Shown piece by piece: positions 41,311-51,907 of a stretch of 64,000 nucleotides of DNA (position 1 is its first letter; the number at the start of each line of letters is the position of its first letter). The position numbers and the translations under genes were made by a program. The stretch lies in contig OY755044.1 in NCBI GenBank assembly GCA_963576565.1, positions 57,464,108-57,528,107 on the forward strand, in the 5' to 3' direction. The notes beneath the pieces are model-generated. The model made no database searches and had not been told where the DNA came from. It was given only the letters and a program-made list of their open reading frames with translations. This DNA is from Aspidapion aeneum (Eukaryota > Arthropoda > Insecta > Coleoptera > Brentidae).

Positions 41311-41984
41311 GACTATTTGAAGTGAATAAATTCTAGCATATCAGGCAGAGTAACTGTGTACAAAATTTCTGATATAATTAAAACCGCTTAGTGCTACAAT
41401 TTACCAATTAGTCAAAATTTCATTTATTTTGGTTAAAATAATGCTTCTCTTAATTTTCGAGATTTTACTAAAGAACTGAGCTAAAAAACATAAAGAGTAA
41501 ATATTTATACTTATATTTTTGTTAAGTTTAGAATCCAGTAGGAAGTAAAAAACCCTCACTCTTGAATTCCGTTCTTGGATTTACGATTGCTGGGAAGGTC
41601 AAACTGCATTTTTACGGGTCTAATTTGTCAACACTTTTAAAATAAATTAGTTTAATAAAAATAGAAAGCATTAAGCAGACACAAGAGAAACGTCCTTTTG
41701 CATTAGTTTTGTCAATTTATTTTTTTCTCCAAAAATGGGCTGGGTTTGTTTTCCATTAAATACTCATACTTAGTTAATAGAGACTTTTAGCAATACGTTA
41801 CTACTACGTTCTAAACCTCTAATACCTATTCAATTCAAATTTTTTAAAGAAAAAAGCGACCATTATAATGTACGTACAAACCTGTTTAGCACACTTAATA
41901 ATTATAATTGATTTAATTCAAGGCCCTTTTCTATTTATTACCAGGGACACTGTGGCGATATGATGATATAAAAACATACCACGA

Positions 41985-42747
41985 GTTAACATGAAGATGA
42001 TTGGACATAATATAAACATAATAACAGCCTACGCGTTATTAATTCACGAAAGAGTAGCTACAAAACAAATGTTTTTCGACCATCTTGATAATCATCAACA
42101 TCGGCAATACCAGGGAGATAATTATGCTTGGCTATTTTAATAGTCGAACTGGTAGACCAACCCAAAGCAAAGTGGTAGGACCATTTGGAGAGGAAGAAAC
42201 AAATGATAATGGCTTAAGACTGATGCAATTGTGTGAAACCAAAAACCTAAAAATAAAGTCAATCATTGATTATGCTATAGGTGGAACACTCGAAATTAAA
42301 GTGATATAATGTGCGAGCACTTCGTAGTGTTACCTGTGGATCTGACCACCATCTGGTAAAAGCCAAAATATTATTGAAGAAGAAGAAATAAAAACCTAGA
42401 ATGGGTCGAAGAAAATTAAAAATACACCTTAGAAGTCTAGAAATCGAAAGTACGCAAATACTCTATCAGAAGCGATTAGATTGAAAAATTAATATACACA
42501 GAACACTTATTTGAGGAGATATATACAAATTTAGGAAATAGCTTCAGAAAGCAAGCAAACACGCTGTTGAATACCAAGATATTAGAAATAGTAATAAGAT
42601 GTGGCGGACGGAGGAAATACAGGAAATGGTCCAGGAGAAAAAACGCCATAATTGATATGGCTTAATATTAAAGAGCAAAGAGACTTAGAAATCTACAGGG
42701 AAGCCAGAAGACTGTTAAGAAATTTGAAACGCATGAAAAAAATTAAA
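41985..42747 (+). pseudogene. RTE-like LINE, endonuclease part, left of PLE2
   Basis: Frames include INIITAYALLIHERVATKQM, then EIIMLGYFNSRTGRPTQSK (normally GDFNSRxG) and VVGPFGEEETNDNGLRLMQL, and about 60 codons further GSDHHLVKAKI (42335), which is the conserved SDHxLV of AP-type endonucleases. Thereafter ETQ..KKIQEMV-type sequence parallels 27620-27800. The copy is interrupted at 42748 by PLE2 and resumes at about 46100. Stops and shifts are frequent. Confidence 0.8.
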
Positions 42748-43398
42748 TCAGGTAGGTATTCGTGGGTAGAGGACAGACCAAAAAGAAACTAAGGTACCTT
42801 TGGCAACGTTTCGGATTTAATTAATCCTTTTTCAAGCCCTAAAAACAATGAACAGGTTCTATATTTTTACATGGAAAAGAAATGTAACAAAATCTAATAA
42901 CATTTTTTTGTCTTGAATTTTTTTTTTATGTTTATATGTTCAACCTAGGATTATTCTCTATTATCAATCTATAGTCCAAAGTAAACTTACTCAGATAGAA
43001 ATGTTTCTTGGGTCCATAAGTACAGCGAACAGGGGTGAGTGTTGATCGAAGAACATTTTACTTTAAAATTTTATAAACAAATGAATTGTTATTATTATAA
43101 AAATATGAGGTTTAAATTTACTACCATCTAAACGACAATGATCTTTAACCTGTCGAGTCTAACAAAACATAAAAATAAATATAAACAAAATACTACACTT
43201 ATGGTACCAATAAACACGTAAGGTTAAAACTATCATTCATAAAATCCTTTTGCCAAAAAAACAAAAATTTTTTTAATCTACAATAATTTTAAATTATAAA
43301 AGGACATTACTTAATATTTAACAAACTAAACATATATATCACAGTAGGTCAACACTATATTACAACATAAGCAATAGTAAGTAGAAACAATTTAGGAA

Positions 43399-43824
43399 CT
43401 AGGTGTTTAAAGCTTGATTCCTGTACTTGTTCAATATATTCCTATAAATTCCACTTAATCCATCAGCAGCCGTCTTGATGTTAACTGCGTCATGGATATT
43501 GATTTGAATCATCTCACTTAATTTTCTTTTATAGGATTGAGTTTCCATGTCTAGAATTTTGACTTCTTCAAACTGAAATTGATGGCCTGTCTCAAAGTGA
43601 TGTTTTGAGAGTGCAGTTTTATCGTCATAATATTGTCTGTCATTTCTACAGTCATATTTATGCTGTTGTATTCTTTTAGACAGGTATTGCATTTTCTCAC
43701 CAATGTAAAATTTCTCACATTCACAAGGGATACTGTAAACTAAAGAGCTTCTCTTGTCAAAAGGAATCTGGTCTTTTAGTGCCGTAAATAACGACTTGGT
43801 GGTTTTGGTGTTATAAAATGCCAT
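43399..43824 (-). CDS. PLE2 GIY-YIG endonuclease segment (separated by a frameshift)
   Basis: The 141 codons contain VYSIPCECEKFYIGEKMQYL, the variant GIY-YIG core of Penelope proteins, followed by LSKRIQQHKYDCRN (catalytic arginine region) and YKRKLSEMIQI (glutamate region). In the family this domain is fused to RT and nicks target DNA. Here it lies in another frame from RT; the join is a run of twelve A (T on the + strand, 43853-43864), where an indel is easy. The M at 43824 is therefore internal rather than a true start. The C-terminal end LNKYRNQALNT resembles usual Penelope ends. Confidence 0.8.
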   Translation of the reverse strand: MAFYNTKTTKSLFTALKDQIPFDKRSSLVYSIPCECEKFYIGEKMQYLSKRIQQHKYDCRNDRQYYDDKTALSKHHFETGHQFQFEEVKILDMETQSYKRKLSEMIQINIHDAVNIKTAADGLSGIYRNILNKYRNQALNT

Positions 43825-43826
43825 TG

Positions 43827-45761
43827 TTATATCAAGATCCTTAAAACAAAAGTTTTTTTTTTTTGTGACAGGCCATCAATATAGGGAAATTTAAAAAATT
43901 TATTTTGCCTTTTTGGTTGATTTTTGTTTTTGTTTTTAAATCTAGAAATATTCCTGTTAATAAAATTTTCGGGATAGTTGTTGTCTTTCAGAATTTTTTT
44001 AACGCGAAGGATATTTTCTGTATGAAAATCAGGATGGCTCAGATGTATCGCTCTATGTAACAAACCATAAATAATACCTACTTTGTTGGACATAGGGTGA
44101 TTAGAAGTGAAATTTAAAAGTCTGCCTGAACTTGTGGGTTTATTGTACCAATTTGTGACAATTGTACCATCGGGTCTACGATGTACCTCCATGTCCAGAA
44201 AACAGATTTTTTTGTCACATTCAAGTTCAATAGTAAATTGAAGGGATGGGTGGTGGCTATTAAAGGTCTGTAACAAAACATCTAAACCATCCTTTGGGCA
44301 TGCTAAAATTGTATCATCCACATACACGTATACAAAAGGAACAGGAAAGGGTAATTTTTTAAGAACTTCATTAATGAGATGATCCATAACAATATTCGCT
44401 AATATGGGAGATGCCGGATTACCCATAGCAGATCCGTCCTTTTGGAGATATATTTGTTGGTCACACACAAAATAACTTGTATCAAAACAGTAGCTAATGA
44501 TATCTAACAAAGTAGATTTTGTCATATTAGTATAACTGGAAATAAATTTAAAGTGTTTGTTAACAATATCCCTAACTAACTGCTTAGGTATATTTGTAAA
44601 TAAACTGACAACATCTAGGGAGATTAAAATGTGGTCAGGGGGAACTTTATGGTCTTTAATTATGTCAGCAAATTGAAAAGAATCTTTTATATTAAACTGA
44701 AAGGTAGATGCTAAAGGACTAAGTGTGCTGTGTAAACATTTAGCTAGGTTATACCCTGGAGAGTTAATACAGCTCACAACAGGTCGAAGATGAAGGCCAT
44801 TTTTATGGGTTTTGCGTAAGCAGTATAATTTAGGTAGTACTGAATTGTGACGTTTCAACTGTTTTTCTTCTGTTGTAGTAATGATACTTTCAGCTCTAAG
44901 GTATGATATAATTTTATTGGCCTGGGTTTCAAATCTTGTGGTGGGGTCCCGGTTAGTTAGTTGGTAAATGTTGTTGTCTGCAAGCATGCGCAGAACCTCC
45001 TGATGATATTCACTTTTATTCATCAGCACAGTTGAATTTCCTTTGTCTGATCTACTGACAATAACGTCAGGATGTTCTTTTAGGAACTTTTTTGTTCTTT
45101 TAACATTAGTTAGTAAGTTATTATTTGTTGTTGGAGCCTCGTTATTGTAAAAATTGGTAATAGTGATGGTTGTTTGTGTTCTTAAACTATCTTTGTGTTC
45201 ATTTGTAATTTTTTGAGATCTTATACAATATTCTAAGTCCTTTATGATTATAGGTATTGGGGTTTCTTTTTTTGATAGAGGAAGGCCAAACTTAGGGCCT
45301 AGACTTAGGGTTACCTCAACCTCATGTGGTAGCGTCACTCCAGTGTAATTATACAAATAGTTGTGACCTACATTTATACAAACAGTATCTTGTGCTTTAT
45401 TAAGAGACAAAAGTTTTTTTATGTTTATCTGTTTTACAGATTCAAATTCTTTATTAAAACGGTTATTATTTTCATTTAAACAGTAAAGGTATATTTCTTC
45501 AGAAACCGAATCTCTAAAGCTGGATTTTTGTGTTTCAATAGAATGAAATACAGCCCTTAGTTTCCAAAATGTAATTTCAATCTCTAGGTTCAACATAGAC
45601 TTTTTGAATTTTTTTGTTATTTTATCTGCCTTTCGCTGAAAGGGGTGGCCACCTTCATAGAAAGGATATAAGCATTTTATGCTTCCATTTAAATGTTTTG
45701 GTAAAACATCATTACTTCTACATTTAAGTAAGAAGATTTTTCGGTTCTTCAAATGGACCAT
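43827..45761 (-). CDS. PLE2 Penelope reverse transcriptase (644 codons before frameshift)
   Basis: The N-terminus begins MVHLKNRKIFLLKCRSNDVL, a typical Penelope start region. RT motifs in order: VIVSRSDKGNSTVLMNKSEY (about 236), CLRKTHKNGLHLRPVVSCIN (about 311), LISLDVVSLFTNIPKQL (about 378), KDGSAMGNPASPILANIVMD (about 444), and VYVYVDDTILA with the catalytic YVDD at residues 480-483 (codons 44313-44324). ICFLDMEVHRRPDGTIVTNW and WYNKPTSSGRLLNFTSNHP follow. All metal-binding residues are present, unlike PLE1. The frame ends prematurely after FKFPYIDGLSQKKK in an A-run, leaving the endonuclease (43399-43824) out of frame. It shares only family-level similarity with PLE1, so it represents a separate lineage. 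Confidence 0.88.
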   Translation of the reverse strand: MVHLKNRKIFLLKCRSNDVLPKHLNGSIKCLYPFYEGGHPFQRKADKITKKFKKSMLNLEIEITFWKLRAVFHSIETQKSSFRDSVSEEIYLYCLNENNNRFNKEFESVKQINIKKLLSLNKAQDTVCINVGHNYLYNYTGVTLPHEVEVTLSLGPKFGLPLSKKETPIPIIIKDLEYCIRSQKITNEHKDSLRTQTTITITNFYNNEAPTTNNNLLTNVKRTKKFLKEHPDVIVSRSDKGNSTVLMNKSEYHQEVLRMLADNNIYQLTNRDPTTRFETQANKIISYLRAESIITTTEEKQLKRHNSVLPKLYCLRKTHKNGLHLRPVVSCINSPGYNLAKCLHSTLSPLASTFQFNIKDSFQFADIIKDHKVPPDHILISLDVVSLFTNIPKQLVRDIVNKHFKFISSYTNMTKSTLLDIISYCFDTSYFVCDQQIYLQKDGSAMGNPASPILANIVMDHLINEVLKKLPFPVPFVYVYVDDTILACPKDGLDVLLQTFNSHHPSLQFTIELECDKKICFLDMEVHRRPDGTIVTNWYNKPTSSGRLLNFTSNHPMSNKVGIIYGLLHRAIHLSHPDFHTENILRVKKILKDNNYPENFINRNISRFKNKNKNQPKRQNKFFKFPYIDGLSQKKKTFVLRILI

Positions 45762-45998
45762 TTTGATGACATTTCTGGACTATGACTTCACCAAAGTGTG
45801 CCTGTTCGCTGTACTTATGGACCCAAGAAACATTTCTATCTGAGTAAGTTTACTTTGGACTATAGATTGATAATAGAGAATAATCCTAGGTTGAACATAT
45901 AAACATAAAAAAAAAATTCAAGACACAAAAATGTTATTAGATTTTGTTACATTTCTTTTCCATGTAAAAATATAGAACCTGTTCATTGTTTTTAGGGC

Positions 45999-46032
45999 TT
46001 GAAAAAGGATTAATTAAATCCGAAACGTTGCC
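45999..46032 (+). ncRNA. Degenerate hammerhead-like motif in the PLE2 terminal repeat
   Basis: TTGAAAAAGGATTAATTAAA is followed by TCCGAAACGTTGCC: a stem GGAT..ATCC between a TTGAAAA box and GAAAC. The first box departs from CUGANGA. The reversed counterpart lies at about 42803-42836 in the other terminal repeat. This is motif level only. Confidence 0.35.
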
Positions 46033-46086
46033 AAAGGTACCTTAGTTTCTTTTTGGTCTGTCCTCTACCCACGAATACCTACCTGA

Positions 46087-46530
46087 TTCTATAATAGGAC
46101 AGAAAATGCACACAAAAAAAATTAAATGTGTGTGTGTGCAAATGACACAGTATAAATGCACATTTAGAAGATAGGAAAACTTCTAAAGTATGGAAATTCA
46201 TTTCTACGGAAAAACCCAACAAAAGAAAAAGCAATCATTCAGATCATCAAACGACAACAATGGACAGAACACTACAAATGACTGTTGCAGGAAGCTAGAC
46301 CCGCATATATGTTAGCCTCTCCGAGGAGAGAAATAGAAATAAAATATGATAAAGAATAGTATTAACAAGCTTAAATCCGTTAAAAAAATTTACGCTAAAA
46401 TGCTCAAATGTGGATCAGAGCAACTACAAAAAAATCACACATATATTATCAATCAGTGCATAAAAGGACATCCAGTTCAAATCCTCAATACATATAAGAA
46501 ACAAGCTGGATTGCACCATTGACTTCTATA
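46087..46530 (+). pseudogene. RTE-like LINE, continuation right of PLE2
   Basis: Collinear with 27835-28290: the words TGGAAATTCATTTCTACGG, AAACCCAACAAAAGAAAAAG, ACAATGGACAGAACACTACA, TAGCCTCTCCGAGGAGAG and CAGAGCAACTACAAAAAAAT occur in order. Frames are interrupted, and the 3' RT half is missing: similarity stops after AACAAGCTGGATTGCACCA near 46520. Confidence 0.75.
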
Positions 46531-47925
46531 CCCTACGAGTAGACCCGGCATGGGCCTAAATTGCCATTATATCAAGCTTTTATATAGTAAGAATTTAATG
46601 AGCAAGACAGGGCTAAAAATAGAATTTCGGTTTGGTAACTTAACATCGCAAAAATATTTCTATTGGCTTGTCTTGGATAAATGGTCAGTGGCAACGAAAA
46701 ATAAAAATTTTGAGTGCCACTAGCATTTTTTTATTAACGATTTTCTATCTTTGAATAATAAATAATTCATAAATACTTACTTAACTTTAAATCTTTCTGT
46801 CTATGAGTTTACAAAATCCTCTTCACAAAAAAAAATAATAGAAATAATTTGTTAGCATCCTAAGCGAAGTGGATGTATTAAAATAATTATTTTCATCTTA
46901 GAACTTTACAAATGTTGTACCTTCCAGGTAAAATATATTCTTTCTTTGAACAAGTGTCTTCTTTAACTCTTCTCTTCTTGGGTGGACTACAAGTTATGCT
47001 GGAGTTTTCGGAACTAAAAATTTTCAATGCCGAGTGAGACAACTGGGCGCCGCCAACCGGGCGCCAGGCCAACTCGGCGCCGGGTCAACTCGGCGCTGGA
47101 CAATTTTTTTTTTCGATAGAATGTGCAGATAAAAAACAAAATAAATATGTTATTTATACAAAAACATCTTTAAAAAATCCTTTACGCAATTTTTTTGAAA
47201 TTTGTTTTTGTTAAGTAGACTTAAATCAATTAAGTCGAGTGCTAAAATTTGGTTGGTGTAGTGTTCTTGTAACCAGGTAATAATACAATTTACGTTTTTT
47301 ATTGCAAGAATAGTGGATTCAAAATGGCGGATTTTTTTATTTTTAAACCGATTTGTCTCAAACTTGAAAGTTTGCAGTGCTTGAAAGCTTTAAGGCAAAA
47401 CAATTTATTTAAGAAAATAACGTATTTTCGTTGTAAACAAAGTTTTTTACCGTATATTCTTATGATTAAAATGTTTTTATATTTAAATCAAAAAGTTTTA
47501 AAATAGGTAATAAATATTAATCTGGTGACAGGTGACTAATGAGCTTAACCTATTTATCCAGATTTGTGCTCAATTAATTTGGTATTTTTAATTCCGATAA
47601 AAAGCAATAAATCAGCCACCTGAGTTGGTGGCCGCTGGCCTCAAAGAAAATAAATCAACAAGGAAAAATTATTTAACTTTTCCGCGAAATGGGCCATCTA
47701 TCTGTATCTATTTCGCTTTCTTCAATTCATCTTTGGAAATAGGCCTCTCAAAATATCTTCCACCCTTCTCTGTCTATCGCCGTTTCCATCCATCTATTTT
47801 CTGCGTGTTTCTTCAGGCTATATTTTTAGCTGCTGTATTCTTTCAGAATTTTTATCAGTTTTTATCAGCATATCTTAGGTGGTTCAAGTATTACCCGTTT
47901 ACTTTGATGCCTATTTCTTCCCAAT
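46530..47925. other. Non-coding stretch with a CGGCGCC array at 47035-47105
   Basis: 46530-47030 and 47520-47925 show no gene or clear repeat. In 47035-47105 four units of ~17 bp share GGCGCCGGGTCAACTC-type sequence, in the style of the ends of element E. Downstream (47310-47375) CAAAATGGCGGATTTTT and AAACCGATTTGTCTCAAACT resemble the inner box of E. A second terminal array was not found. Confidence 0.5.
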
Positions 47926-49540
47926 CTAAAAAACATCTTCTAGGGCCTGGTTAAATAGTTTAGAGGATATTGTGTCACCCTGGCTGATACCTCTTCTTAT
48001 GCAGATTGGAGTTGCTTCGCTATATATATTGGCTATTAATTCTGTATATCTGTGATCTATTCGGCTATTAATTAAAGATGCTTCTACTGCCCAGTGCTCA
48101 ATGTTATCGAAAGCTTTTTCGAAGTCTATAAACGCAATATATAGCAGAACGTTGTATTCGTTGGCTCGTTTTCTTAGCATTTTCATGGCTAATAAGTGGT
48201 CAATTATACTGAAACCTTTTCAATCAAAGGAACAGATTGATATCCGTCAAATTTTGCTGTTAGTCTATCTGTTGTGTAGTGTATTTTCGTGAAAAGCTTA
48301 CAAATTACATTGAGAAGTGTTATAGGTCGATGGTTTTTTAGGTCTGCTCTATCGCCTTTATTGTGAAGAACAATGGTTATGGATTCTTTCCAGGTGTTTG
48401 GGATTAGTATTTTATTCAGGAGAATATGTAAGGTACTTTAGCCTTACCACCGTATTTGAGTATTTCTGCCGTTACTCCGTCTTTTCCAGGTGATTTGCTA
48501 TTTTTCAATTTCTTTAATGTTCTCTTTATTTCCGCTTTGCCTGTTTCAGGTTGTAGCTCTGAGTTTATGTTGTTTATTTTTGTTTTCTTGTGATGGTTCC
48601 CTTTTTTGTTTGGTATAATTCTGTATAAAATAGTTGTGTGATATTTATGATATCCTCTGTAACGTTAGTTTCCATGTCGTTCATATCCTTTATTTTAATT
48701 ATTTCATATCTACCTTAGACATTTTATATTTTCTATAACTATCTCAAATTTTATTTCTTGACTCTTTCTTTTATTTTCTTTTATCATTTTTCTTATAGTT
48801 TTATTTATTTCTGTGTATTCTATAGATGTAATTTTTCCTTCTTTTTCGAGGTTCCGTCTTTTTTCCACCAGTCTCTTTATTTCTTTTGATATACAATTTT
48901 CTCACTTTTTGTCGTTTTGTGCAATATCTTTTCCGACTTTGGTCATAACTCTCATATCATTTATTTCACCTATATTTTTATTTTCTGATCTTAGGTTTTG
49001 GGTTAGCTGTTCCTTTCCTTTCTTTGTATATAGCTTTATTTTGTGTAAGTTTATTCATGTCAAGTTGTTCATTCTTATCATTAATTTGTCATTTTTTAAT
49101 TTCGAAATTGCTATCAATGCAGATTTTTGTTTTGACCATCCTGTAATCTCTGCCTGTTCTAAGTTGCTTAGGACGGTTACATCTCTAACAATGTTTTTAT
49201 CAGTAGTCAGTATGTAATTAATTTTTTCATTACTCCATTAGGGCTGAGCCATGTCCATATTCGTTGCGGTTTCTTTTTATGGAACTAATTCATTGCATAA
49301 AGGAGTTTTTCCTTTAGAAAATTTATTAAGGTTGTACCCCTGTCATTCCTTTCGTCATATTCAAAATCCCCTATTTTGCCTTTGAAATCTCCCATTACCA
49401 GCGTAAGATGGGTTTTGTGTTTTTCCATAGCTTTTGAGATGTCTTCATAGAATGCTTCGATGTGCTCGTCATCGTAAGAGTGTAAGATAGGCAACGCGAC
49501 CTGAGATCTCTTTAATAGTATGGACATGATTACTTATGGC
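47926..49540 (-). pseudogene. RTE-like LINE on the minus strand (endonuclease and RT remnants)
   Basis: Reading right to left, the endonuclease end (49285-49527) gives LTLVMGDFKGKIGDFEYDER, where GDFNAKxG is expected, then WTWLSPNG. After a decayed stretch the RT begins TLKKLKNSKSPGKDGVTAEI (about 48535), then PNTWKESITIVLHNKGDRAD and NHRPITLLNVICKLFTKI (about 48400-48300). 47926-48186 holds LLYIAFIDFEKAFDNIEHWA and RRGISQGDTISSKLFNQALE. The sequence ends before the YADD box at about 47926. Stops and frameshifts break it throughout, and it is more decayed than the copy at 27602. Confidence 0.85.
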
Positions 49541-49559
49541 TTTAGTCATTATGAATCCT

Positions 49560-50745
49560 AGACAGTTTTAATTTAATTCATTTTGAAATTCATTTGAAAT
49601 ATATATTATCACTCTTAAATGTTGTTTATGAAACAAAGTATTTTAAGTTTAATTTACTTAACTAATATGATGATTTTTGGACATTACTGTCAAAGGTTTT
49701 TTAAATAAAGTTATTTATTTGTATTTTATTAATTACTCAGTTCACACAACAAAAAATGTATGTAAAATAAATTGTCGTAAGCAATAATTTTTCGCCTATG
49801 ATATTGATTTAAGTGCAAGAACCTTAATAATATGAAATGATTTTGAATCAATGTTTTTGTACATTCAATTAATAAAATCTGCTAATTGGCAGAAAAGAAA
49901 TGTTCACCGTACATTTTATTATTTAAAGGTGCAATTTTTTAGTTTCAGACGTAGCGATTCAAGCGCTAAATCTGGCTCTGCCTCTTTGTTCGCACGGCGC
50001 GAGACATGGCAGGCTGCAGGATGGCAACTAAACCCGCCAGCGCAGAGCTGTCGACCGTTGCGTGGGTTCCCACTGCTGGCGTGGCAATGATCTTGCCGTG
50101 GGATAAGAGCTTCAGATAAAAGAAAAAATTGTCGTTCGTAACATTATTAAAAATCTGATATAGGTTTACTAAAAATAGGTGCTTGACAAAAAATACAGGT
50201 TTTTTTAGATTATATTTTTTTATAGTTCATTTAAGCACCTTAACAACAATATTCGGCTACCTGGATCTCGCTTTTTTTAATTTTACAAATAATATTTTTT
50301 TATCATGATCACGATCATAAGGATAAATGACAAAAAAAAACAGAAACCGAACAAAGAGACACTAATTAAAATTAATTAGAGGTAGTAAAAGACAGATAGT
50401 ATATTAGTCGATTAGTACTATTCTTCATTAGATAACGATACGTATACAGAAGATAAAAATTACCGTAGTCGAAATTTTCTTGACGGATATATATTCAACA
50501 TAGTAATTAAAATATATAATACCAGAAATTAATTTATCCATAAACTAAAGCAACATGTTGTACTCCCCAGGGGAGGGGCGTGAAAAACAGTCGTGTCACC
50601 TTTAGTGGTAAATATGGATGGCAAAAAACTAAACATCCACTAATTTTTATGTGGAAGCGAAATAAACGTGGACATTTTGCACCAAACTAAATTATCAAAC
50701 ATTATTTTTAGATGTAAGAAAGTCGTCGCAATTTTTTTACCTAAC
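49560..50745. other. AT-rich stretch with a small GC-rich island
   Basis: Mostly AT-rich sequence without recognised repeats. A GC-rich patch at 49955-50100 (words CGCACGGCGCGAGACATGG and AACCCGCCAGCGCAGAGC) contrasts with it. The 79-codon frame over the patch (49851-50090) has no family resemblance. Confidence 0.4.
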
Positions 50746-50747
50746 TG

Positions 50748-50910
50748 CAGCACGGCGAAAGGTAGGGTAATGTTTTTAGCATGGAATATATATGTATGTA
50801 TATTTGTGTCGCGCTAGAGGCTAAACGGCTAAACCGATTTTGAAAGAAAACATGGCGTTGAAGTGCCACTAACCTCGAAGGTGCTATAGACTATATTTTT
50901 TTTAAACGTG
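50748..50910 (+). mobile_element. Family I repeat, partial copy 2
   Basis: It begins AACTGCAGCACGGCGAAAGG and continues through TATATGTATGTATATTTGTG and the core GGCTAAACGGCTAAACCG to GGTGCTATAGACTATA. It lacks the tandem tail seen in copies 1 and 3. Confidence 0.65.
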
Positions 50911-51202
50911 GAACTTTTTGCACGTGGCGAAGCAATTCGTCAAAAATAATAACAGGACGCTTTTTTCATAAAGATTACACGATATTTTTCGTACTGCATT
51001 TTTTAAAATATTTTTAGTTTTTGTTAGGATTTTTACATGTCACTTTTTATCTCGATTATTACTTTTTATCCCTGATATGTCATTTGTCACCCCGATTTGA
51101 TACTGTTTCTTTTATCTTTTTCTCTTATCCTTCACTTTTTATCCCAGGGATACAAAGTGCCACTTTTATCTATTTTTATTCTTAAAATGCGGTATTCAAA
51201 AG

Positions 51203-51349
51203 CAGTGGCTTATGTCGGATGGGGTTTGAGGGCGGAAGTCACCCCTGGGCCACTGAGACCCCAAAACATAATTTTCTCCAAAAAATCAAGATAAAGATGT
51301 ATCAATCTGCACTCAAGCCCCCCATGATTCATTTCTGCGTACGCCATTG
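51203..51349. mobile_element. hAT-type MITE (147 bp, degraded flanks)
   Basis: The ends are CAGTGGCTTATG and (inverted) CAATGGCGTACGCAG, with the same CA.TGGCGTA pattern as the MITE at 24706. The flanks TTCAAAAG and CTAAAAGT are similar, but a perfect 8-bp duplication cannot be claimed. Confidence 0.55.
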
Positions 51350-51907
51350 CTAAAAGTGAACTTTTTGGACATAGAATGCAAAAAATAATTACTGTGAATC
51401 CATCACACCATAATAGTCCACAGTACACCATTATTTTTAATGATAAGAGACTGGCTGAATTTCCGTATAGCTTCATTTTGTCAAGACGCCCAACCTTTTC
51501 CACTGAGAAAATAATTAAAAATTATTCCGAAAAAAGTGCGCAGGCGCTATATGTAAATTAAATTGCTGTAAAAAACTAATTAAGAAGTTACCATAAAATT
51601 TTTGCTTTTTTTATGGCGATGGGGAATCTTCTAAAAAGGCCAGCCAGCTGGTCTTCCGGAATGTGCCCGAATCGTACCCATTTTTTTCTCTCTTTAGAAA
51701 ACGCCTGCGGACTAAACCCCCACCTCCTTATTTCTGGCCACAACAGCAGCAACATTCTTTAAATATCACATCACTGTCATGTCTTCTGTTATGTTACAAA
51801 CCAATTGCCTACCCTAGTATTATAATTCGTTCGGTATGTTCATCTTTACATTTGATTTCCATGATCAGTTTAATAAAGTCACAGCTATTTTACAGTTTTC
51901 TTTGTTT

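Larger units (their letters stand above)
42748..46086 (-). mobile_element. Penelope-like element PLE2 with inverted terminal repeats, inserted in a LINE
   Basis: Inverted terminal repeats of about 286 bp (42748-43033 and 45801-46086) start TCAGGTAGGTATTCGTGGGT. Each carries a degenerate hammerhead-like motif (TTGAAAAAGGAT..ATCCGAAACGTT; + strand at 45999-46030). Between them, on the minus strand, lie an RT ORF (45761-43827) and a GIY-YIG ORF (43824-43399). The words AAAAAAATTAAAT occur just before the element (42735-42747) and about 30 bp after it (46113-46126), a possible but displaced target duplication. The LINE sequence on the two sides is collinear with the copy at 27602. Confidence 0.85.

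Noticed and set aside
49955..50100. GC-rich patch as promoter or CpG island
   Set aside because: Too short, with no neighbouring exon. It may be a repeat fragment, but nothing supports a promoter.
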